Part shown: piece by piece, positions 23,552 through 30,582 of the stretch
Numbering within the stretch: position 1 is the stretch's first letter
How the letters are laid out: every line of letters starts with the position of its first letter
Assembly: GCA_000697335.1 (NCBI GenBank)
Contig: JNEM01006898.1
Coordinates: 1 to 30,582, forward strand
From: Conidiobolus incongruus B7586
Taxonomy: Eukaryota > Entomophthoromycota > Entomophthoromycetes > Entomophthorales > Conidiobolaceae
Direction: 5' to 3'
DNA: 30,582 nucleotides
Position numbers and translations under genes: made by a program
Notes under the pieces: generated by a model
Told to the model about the DNA's origin: nothing
Seen by the model: the letters and a program-made list of their open reading frames with translations, nothing else
Database searches by the model: none

Positions 23552-23590
<39 letters not shown>
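23552..23590. repeat. AT dinucleotide microsatellite
   Basis: Uninterrupted AT run of about 19 units. Confidence 0.9.
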
Positions 23591-23592
<2 letters not shown>

Positions 23593-24905
23593 AATATTAT
23601 TCTTGGATAGTAATATCACATAAAATACATGTTAATTAATCAATTCAATAATTTTTACTTAAGTGAATATTTGAATAATATTGAGACTAGAATATTAAAT
23701 TTTATCCATTTTAGTTGAAAGCGTTGGAATTAATTTAAAAAAAATTTCTTGATAAAATATTATTAGATCTCATTTACTTTGGTATAATTATGTGTAAAGA
23801 TATTATGATAATAGATGTTGAGTTTTCCAAGGTTTTAGTCTGAATTATTAAAAACCTTATCAGCGCATGATCAAACAAATCGATTTACAAATTATCATCA
23901 ATAGGCGCTTGAAACAATATACATTAGATGTTCATTAATTAAAAACAAAAGCAAATAGACATTCACAGAAGCCATGCCTTGTTATACACTCTGCACTTCG
24001 GCTTAAGTGAAACGACTCCCATAACGAATTATGTACATGATCATTTACCGATAAAATTTTGAATAATCTGGTCGAAAACTCTGGAAACCTCCATAGCAAT
24101 TATCAAATTACCTTTACCTACAATTATGTCAGAGTAAATGAAGTTCGATCCATTCTTCACTTAGAATAAATCATTCCCAAAATCCAATTGATTTGAAATA
24201 CTTTTTCAGAAGAGTAATTAATTGAAAGATTTGATGTAGCCCTTCCATTAATAATTACTTATATTGAAGGGTATAATTATTAGTATGCGTTGATTTAGCT
24301 ATGATCATGAATTAGAATATAGTAACTTTGACGGATATTAAATTGATATTAATTAGTTTTTAGTTTTACCATTATATTATTAATTGATGGAACTAAAGTC
24401 GTTAATTAATAATTATTTCTTTTATAATTTCAAAATATTACAATATTGACCTAATTAAATATTTCTACAAAATATATACTACTTATTAAAAATTTTCTGT
24501 AACATAGATCAAACACTGACATGGTATACTTGGATCTATTTATACTTTTGTTAGTTTTATTGAATTGAATCTGGTTTTAAATAAATTGAATTTTTTGTAA
24601 TATATTTAATATTCTCACAATATTATACTACATATAATAAGCCCAACTTATTAAAACAATTTCTCAATTTTTCCTTTTTTATTTTCATCCGACAGTGTTA
24701 TCACTTTTTCAGAATATATCGAATTGATTATGATTTAATTCCTTATATTCGACTCCAAATCGAATCTACAAATCTAACACATTCGAACAATTTGTGGATC
24801 TCGTCCAAATGATTATAAATGAATGATTCATCTTTCAAAACTAAATTTCTAATACATTTATATTTGAATTTTTTTTTAAAATTTAATGATAGTTTTAGAA
24901 TCCAT

Positions 24906-24937
24906 AATATATATATATATATGTATATATATATATT
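24906..24937. repeat. interrupted AT microsatellite
   Basis: AT run of about 32 bp with one central G. Confidence 0.85.
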
Positions 24938-26862
24938 CTTGACAATTCGAATAAATCTTACATTTTTGTAAACATTCTAACTCTTTAACTATAAAATAAT
25001 CTTCAACAATTTGATAAAAATTCAAGTTTGAGAATATTTGGTTGGAATTAATTTATAAATTACACCAAAAAGGACAAAATCAACTAATTTCCTTAATTTA
25101 TTGAATTTTACAAGATTTCCTAATTGGGTTAAATTCTTAAAATAGATTTAATTATTATTCTAATTATATATTCTTTTTTCAAAATAAAATTATTGAGTTT
25201 TGGAAAATTCAATCATTTTCAAGTAATTAATTTGTTATAGTAAATTTTATCTTAAATAATTATTTATATATTAAATTTATCGTTTTAATATGTAATACCT
25301 TGCAATTGTTATTTATCTGATATCCCAGTTCAAAATATTTATAAATTGGATTAAAATATTATCCTTCTATATAGTTATTCGAAATTTTCAAACTTGTCAT
25401 CCTTTTGCACTAAATATTTATTATATTCCAATTATCGCATATAACAGCTTTATGGATATTAACGAATAATCAAAGTAACAGTTTTATTGGTTAGTTGTTT
25501 GCAATAATTAAGTTATTTTTTTATTCTAATATTTATGAAAATTGTTAAGTAATTTTAAAAAATATACAGATATTGATATTTAAAGGTAAATTTTATAAGA
25601 CATATTTTTATTGTTGTCAACTATTTTAGTGAAATTAAGTTAATATCATGTCCCATTTTGAGTGATGTACATTAATAATAAATTAATATACCATTATAAA
25701 ATATATAGTAATATAAATATATTTTGGAAAGGATCCTAGAATAAAATAAAAACTTATATTATAAACTATTGTTATTACTATATAAAATGCTTTTTATTAT
25801 TTATAATTTACAGATTATATAATTATTTTCTTAAATTTATTATCCAAATTATTTCAAATCAAATATTAAATATAAATTATAATGAGTTCAATTGATAATT
25901 CAGAGTGTCTAAAAAATTCGAATTAAAACACTAATTCATCAATTTTCAATAACTAATCTTTTGTATTATGAAAATAAATTTTGTAATTTAATGTGATACA
26001 TATATTATTACTTAGTACACTTATGTACCTTGATTTATTAGATTCTATATTAGAAAGTGATATTTTTTCATATCAAACAAATCCAGGACCAAACAGAATA
26101 TAGACATTGCATTAGCCATAAATATAATAACCTCTAACTTATTTTATATTATAATCTCATTTTAATTTGATATTAATTTTTTGTAATATATTCAAGTTTT
26201 AATAATATTGAGATGTTTCCAAGTTTAGATATATTTTTAATATACGCAAATTGTTTCTCTCAGATAGTTAATATATTAAAAACTTTCTTTTCAAAATAGG
26301 CTCACTAATACAAATTTATTTGCTTTTAAATAAACATAATCTAATCTTAATTTTTACTCAAAAATTTTTTTATAATTTTGAATATCATACATTTTTTTTC
26401 ACGTTTTACTACAAAATTTTTTTTAAAATTTGCTCAAATTAATCAAGAAAACAAAATAAATTTTTAATAATTATTGCTACTAATGATTCAACCTGATTTT
26501 TGAACTTTTATATCACTTCAATTAAATGTAAATATATATTTAAGGATATAATGATAGATTATAGCATATTAAGGTATTTGATATTTTATATAACCTTGCC
26601 ATTGAATAAGTAGTATAGATTGTTTGAGGATCTAGGAGGATAATTAAATATCTTTAAATACCATTAGCTAACATCAATACAGTTGATATGAGATTGATTG
26701 ATAATCTCTTAAATTTCGAATATTATATTTAAATGGATATCAAAAATTTAAAATTATTAAAATTTTATAATTAAAATATTATAAAACTTGAAATAATGAA
26801 GAAAAAAAATGTTGTTTTTCTATTAAAATTTCTTTAAAATTAAAATTATAAATAATAATAAT

Positions 26863-26901
26863 AATTAATTAGTTAATTAATTAGTTAATTAATTAATTAA
26901 T
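26863..26901. repeat. TTAATTAG/TTAATTAA run
   Basis: Alternating TTAATTAG and TTAATTAA units over about 39 bp. Confidence 0.8.
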
Positions 26902-27282
26902 CAAATATAATACTATGTTTCAAACATTCTAGAAAATAAAAATAATGAATGCAGTAAAGAATATAAAATTGAAATATTTTATATTAGGTCAAATTTTACC
27001 AATTAGTTTTAATTATATGTGATCTTGCATTAATAAATTTTAGAATGTTTAAATGATAAATATTTAAATTTGAAAATTTGAAATATTGAAATAGAATGTG
27101 AAACAATTAAATAATATATGATTATAATAAATATTATATATTAAGAGAGACATACAACTTCAAAAGTTTAATATAGTTTAATTTTCTTGAATTAATCATC
27201 TAAGTAATAATCAAAATTAATATAATATGAAATAATACATTGCTGTATATATATTGTAATTTTATTATGAAAATGTAAAACA

Positions 27283-28324
27283 TTAAATCTTTTCCTTGAA
27301 GATTTCTTGGAGTTTGTCGTAACCAGCCAAGACACCAGCACCAGCAATGGCACGGAGGATGTTGGCACCGGCACCCTTGAAGAGAGACTTGGTACCTTCG
27401 TTCTTGATGATTACTTGGAAGGCTTGGAGGGAGGAAGAGTACTTGACGGCTTGACCGGAGGTCATCATCATACGACGACGGACGGTATCGATTGGGTAGG
27501 CAGCGAGACCGCCGACGATGGTGATGGTCCAACCTAAGAGGAAGGAAGCCATGAAGTTGTTGGCGAGTTCACCGGTCAAAATGACAGGCTTGATAGAATC
27601 ATACATACCTAAAGTCAAACCACGATAGATGACAATACCGACACAGGAGAGGGTGAAACCTCTGTAGAGACCGGCAATACCGTCGGAGGCGAGTGTCTTT
27701 CTGTAGACATCGATCAAACCGTTGAATTCACGTTGACCACCCTTCTTGACAGACTTGTTGTCGTTAGCCAAACGAGTACGAGCGTAATCTAAGGAGAAAA
27801 CGAATAAGAGGGAAGTGGCACCAGCAGCACCACCGGAAGCCAAGTTACCAGCGAACCACTTCCAGTAACCATCTTTATCCTTCTTATAACCGAACATAGC
27901 CTTGAACTTGTCCTTGAAAGCCAAGTTAAGAGCTTGGGTAGGGAAGTAACGGATAACGTTAGCGGTGTTACCTCTCCACAAGGAGATGGCACCTTCTTCC
28001 TTAACAACACGGGAGAAACAATCTCCAATACCCTTGTAAGGGGAGGAAAGACGACCTTGCTTGACCATTTCATCTTGGTTTTGGATCAACAACTTGACAC
28101 GTTCAATGGGGGCAGCAGCGGTCTTGGAGACGGCAGCAGAGACACCACCAAGCATAAAGTCCTAGATGAGAAAAGATTGGTATTAGACTTACTGTTTGTA
28201 TACATAGATTGGAAAATAAGCAATCATAGTCGAGGAGCTGGAAAGACTATACTCTTGACAAAGGTGTATATTAAATAGAAATTAAACATACCTTTAAGAA
28301 GTTTTGTTGTTTATCACCGGCCAT
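27283..28324 (-). CDS. mitochondrial ADP/ATP carrier, copy B
   Basis: Exon 1 (28324-28292) and exon 2 (28161-27283) flank a 130-nt intron at 28162-28291 and give 303 residues. The hallmarks [15 protein letters not shown] and RRRMMM are all kept, so it should still be an inner-membrane ADP/ATP exchanger. It differs from copy A at 22 positions plus the C-terminus (EKI in place of N). Thirteen of these fall in a 52-residue span covering helices 4 to 5. There [10 protein letters not shown] has become [10 protein letters not shown], so Tyr194 is Thr and Phe195 is Leu. In the bovine carrier the matching tyrosine is part of the tyrosine ladder lining the substrate path. The same patch also has more AT-rich codons. 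It may be a condition-specific isoform or one with altered transport. Confidence 0.95.
28162..28291 (-). other. intron of ADP/ATP carrier B (identical to that of copy A)
   Basis: It matches the copy A intron letter for letter. Identity extends on both sides over a total of 278 bp (28066-28343 against 22022-22299), covering the start of exon 2, exon 1 and 19 bp of leader. Confidence 0.9.
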
Positions 28325-28590
28325 TTTGAAGTTGGAGAAGAGAAAGAATTAATAATGCAAAGAGCAATAACCGATTCCAAGTGGTTTAAGAATACTTATA
28401 TACCTCACCTATTCCTATAACAAAGCTTCAATGGCTCAAATATCAGAGAATTATATATTATTACCCAACGGATCCCAACCACACACAGCTGACCCTCCGG
28501 TGAATCACGTTCAAGTATTTGATCCGAATCCGAACGGAAATAAATTAATGCCACGCTAATGTGTGTGTGTGTGTGGTATTCGATTAAACT
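28325..28590 (-). promoter_or_regulatory. promoter of ADP/ATP carrier B
   Basis: A TATATAAG box (plus coordinates 28395-28402) lies at the same distance from the start codon as in copy A. CCCAACCACACA recurs at 28474-28485, and a CACGCTAATG block with a GT run near 28552-28576 matches the second block of copy A. The CCAAT site of copy A is not present at the matching place, which now reads GGTGAATCAC. The two copies may therefore share basal control but differ in HAP-type control. Confidence 0.6.
28561..28576. repeat. GT dinucleotide run in the promoter of carrier B
   Basis: About seven GT units inside the distal promoter block shared with copy A, where the matching sequence is a much shorter GTGTGTGG. 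It looks like slippage expansion of a regulatory block. Confidence 0.85.
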
Positions 28591-29390
28591 ATTTATAATG
28601 AAAATTAGTGATATTCAATTTGATAATATTAAAAATTTTTTAAACTCAATTGATTTATTATTTTTTTAATTATTTTAAACTTGTTTATATTATACTAAAA
28701 TATCTATACAGCTTATAATTTATAAAAAAAATACTTTAAAAAATTGACCAATTTAAAGGCTATAAATTAATGCAACAGTCATCTTGCAGAGTATACTTCA
28801 ATATATATTTTGTATTAAACCTTAGTTTAAAAACTCCATATTTTCCTTTTCAGTTAATTTTTTTTGAACAATTATCAAAAATTTTTCGATCATTTGTAAA
28901 TTTAGTAAATCATATGATAATGAAAAAAATTATATTTTAGTCAGGTTTGAAATTTATTGAATTATTAAATTTGATATACTTGAGAAATATTTATAATATT
29001 GGAAATAATAAATTATTTTATTAATACTGAAACAGCAAAAATATATAGTTTTATTTGTTTTTTTCAATATTATTGGCATTTAATTGATATATATATATTT
29101 AATGTAAACAATTGACATTTTTACAATAGAAATGTAAATAATAATAAATTACATGATTTATTTGTTATTAATACATCGATATCTTGTAAATAATATCCTT
29201 CATTTTGCTATATAATAAATACTACTAAATTATTTATATCTATTTACAATTATTTAACATTTTAAAATTCAAAATTATTGATATTATTAGTTTATTAATA
29301 CTATTTTAATATTTACATGAACATGATTTAATTTATAACTATTCGATATTAAAATTTATATTATGATTTTTGTTTGAATTTATTAAGTTT

Positions 29391-29391
<1 letters not shown>

Positions 29392-29421
<30 letters not shown>
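29392..29421. repeat. AAT/ATT palindromic microsatellite
   Basis: Six AAT units followed directly by four ATT units, giving a perfect 24-bp palindrome (29398-29421) that could form a cruciform. Confidence 0.85.
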
Positions 29422-29422
<1 letters not shown>

Positions 29423-29650
29423 AACCATAGGAAGTATTACATACAAAAAAATATAGTAATAATTAAATCAACTTTAAATTTATCAATTTCATTCAATAGT
29501 TAACATCATTTTCAAAAATATTACTATGTTATTTTATACATTTTAAAATCATAGAATTGAATAATGTACATATAAAATACTTCCAAACAATAGATAAATA
29601 ATATTTAATTTGGAGGTATAACTATATCTTGTCTAATACAAACCAAAATT

Positions 29651-29836
29651 TCAAACTTGGCTAACTATATTATGATAATGTTTATTTGCCGTGATGTATC
29701 GGGTTGTATTGGCTCCATAATGAGGTAATCCTTGTTGACCCGTAACTTCCGAACTCAATTCGGTAAAGTCAATATAAAAACAAGGTAAATTCCATAACAA
29801 ATCGAATAAATTATTGACATTAATAAAATAAGACAA
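29651..29836 (-). other. short coding-like fragment, unknown
   Basis: A minus-strand open frame lies in a less AT-rich island at about 29665-29800. Its last 45 or so codons (for example YIDFTELSSEVTGQQGLPHY) look protein-like and use G- and C-containing codons unlike the flanks. The frame has no ATG at its upstream end and could be a last exon entered through an AG near 29860 (TTTAG). A plausible first exon was not found, although a short ATG frame near 30067 is also less AT-rich. I recognise no family. It may be the end of a multi-exon gene, a relic, or chance. Confidence 0.28.
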
Positions 29837-29839
29837 AAT

Positions 29840-30516
29840 TATTAAATTTCCATAATTGTACTAAATTTATTAAATTTCCAAATTTGACCAATTTCATTCT
29901 ATAATAACATATTCTAATTGATCAAAATTTTTTAATCATATAAAGAAGATTTTTCAATATAGATCATTATTAAGGTATTTAAATTTAACTGCTATATAAT
30001 ATTAAATCCATATATCATATATTTTCCAACAATGTTGGCTTGAACATCGCTTAAGACGAATCAACATTTGAAAAATATTATTACTTTTCTAAATATAATT
30101 ATTATATTTCTTTAAAATCTCTCTCATTATTATTTTCTTAAAATTTTTAATTTTTAATTCTTTAAAATAAAAATATATTAATATTAATAATTAATCTGAG
30201 TCATAAGTTTATATGCGATCCTAATTAAAATTTGATTTTGATAATTAGATATTATTAAACTAAATTGATTAGATATTTCCGCATACAAAATCTTATTTTG
30301 AATATTCATTTAGATTATTTACTTTTGAATTATTTTAAATAATCAAAATACGCTTTAATTTTAATAACTTTATATGATTCATATTAAAATATTATTCTTT
30401 TTTTTTTAAAAAAAATTATATCTATTCAGAGAATTTTTATTATGTATTGATATATATATATATTGTTTCTGAAATTATCATTTGATTAGAGAAAAGTTAC
30501 AAATATTAAGGTCATG

Positions 30517-30552
<36 letters not shown>

Positions 30553-30582
30553 AATTATTAATAAATTTAATTAAGTTAAATT
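29840..30582. other. AT-rich right end
   Basis: AT-rich DNA with a TA microsatellite near its end; no gene or RNA can be supported apart from the doubtful short frame near 30000-30067 on the minus strand. Confidence 0.45.
30518..30548. repeat. AT dinucleotide microsatellite
   Basis: Uninterrupted AT run of about 15 units near the right edge. Confidence 0.9.

Larger units (their letters stand above)
22541..27282. other. spacer between the two carrier genes
   Basis: About 4.7 kb of mostly AT-rich DNA. A less AT-rich island at about 22660-23000 and another at about 23820-24300 stand out. In the second, one plus-strand frame has protein-like codons but about ten stops in 155 codons, close to what chance would give, so no gene is called. 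Microsatellites are listed separately. The 3' flank of copy B lies at the right end. Confidence 0.45.
21245..28590 (-). repeat. tandem duplication of the ADP/ATP carrier gene
   Basis: Two direct copies with a 6,044-bp offset cover coding sequence, intron and about 250 bp of promoter. Similarity fades beyond the distal promoter block and just after the stop codons; the 4.7 kb between them is not duplicated. Confidence 0.9.

Noticed and set aside
29665-29800. A 5S rRNA, tRNA or small nuclear RNA in the less AT-rich island
   Set aside because: No cloverleaf, no internal promoter boxes and no match to remembered U-RNA or 5S sequences.

Overview
The window looks like nuclear DNA of a filamentous, probably early-diverging fungus. 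It is very AT-rich (about four fifths by eye) and gene-poor. Introns are mostly 52-60 nt, start GTAAG/GTATG/GTAAA and often carry a CTAAT or TACTAA-type branch site. A MedA/medusa-type regulator, fungal-style mitochondrial ADP/ATP carriers and a kinase-Sel1 repeat fusion (a design I associate with Glomeromycotina and relatives) all point to fungi; the exact lineage cannot be fixed from sequence alone.

Layout. 1-1825: two Tc1/mariner elements in the same direction, one cut by the window edge with an open 3' reading frame, one complete but heavily mutated. 3600-5160: a weak, broken coding-like island. 6237-8397: promoter, long ATG-free leader and three-exon gene for a 479-residue MedA-like regulator. 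9832-10164: a solo LTR fossil flanked by GTAT. 11299-11997: a five-exon gene of 154 codons, hidden by its short exons, with a possible mitochondrial presequence and no recognised family. 13368-15775 (minus): a three-exon gene for a 763-residue protein with an N-terminal protein kinase domain whose catalytic Asp is Asn, followed by ten Sel1 repeats. 21245-22280 and 27283-28324 (both minus): two tandem ADP/ATP carrier genes 6,044 bp apart that share promoter boxes and a letter-identical 130-nt intron. The rest is AT-rich spacer with microsatellites and a few doubtful coding-like islands.

The genes do not form one pathway. The two carriers are a recent or gene-conversion-homogenised duplication for mitochondrial nucleotide exchange. 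The MedA-like gene is probably a developmental transcription regulator and the kinase-Sel1 gene a signalling scaffold. Most worth checking: RIP-like CpA to TpA decay of one mariner copy, the identical intron of the carrier pair with an exon-like core, a patch of carrier divergence that removes a substrate-path tyrosine, and the hidden five-exon gene. I found no convincing new multi-gene system.
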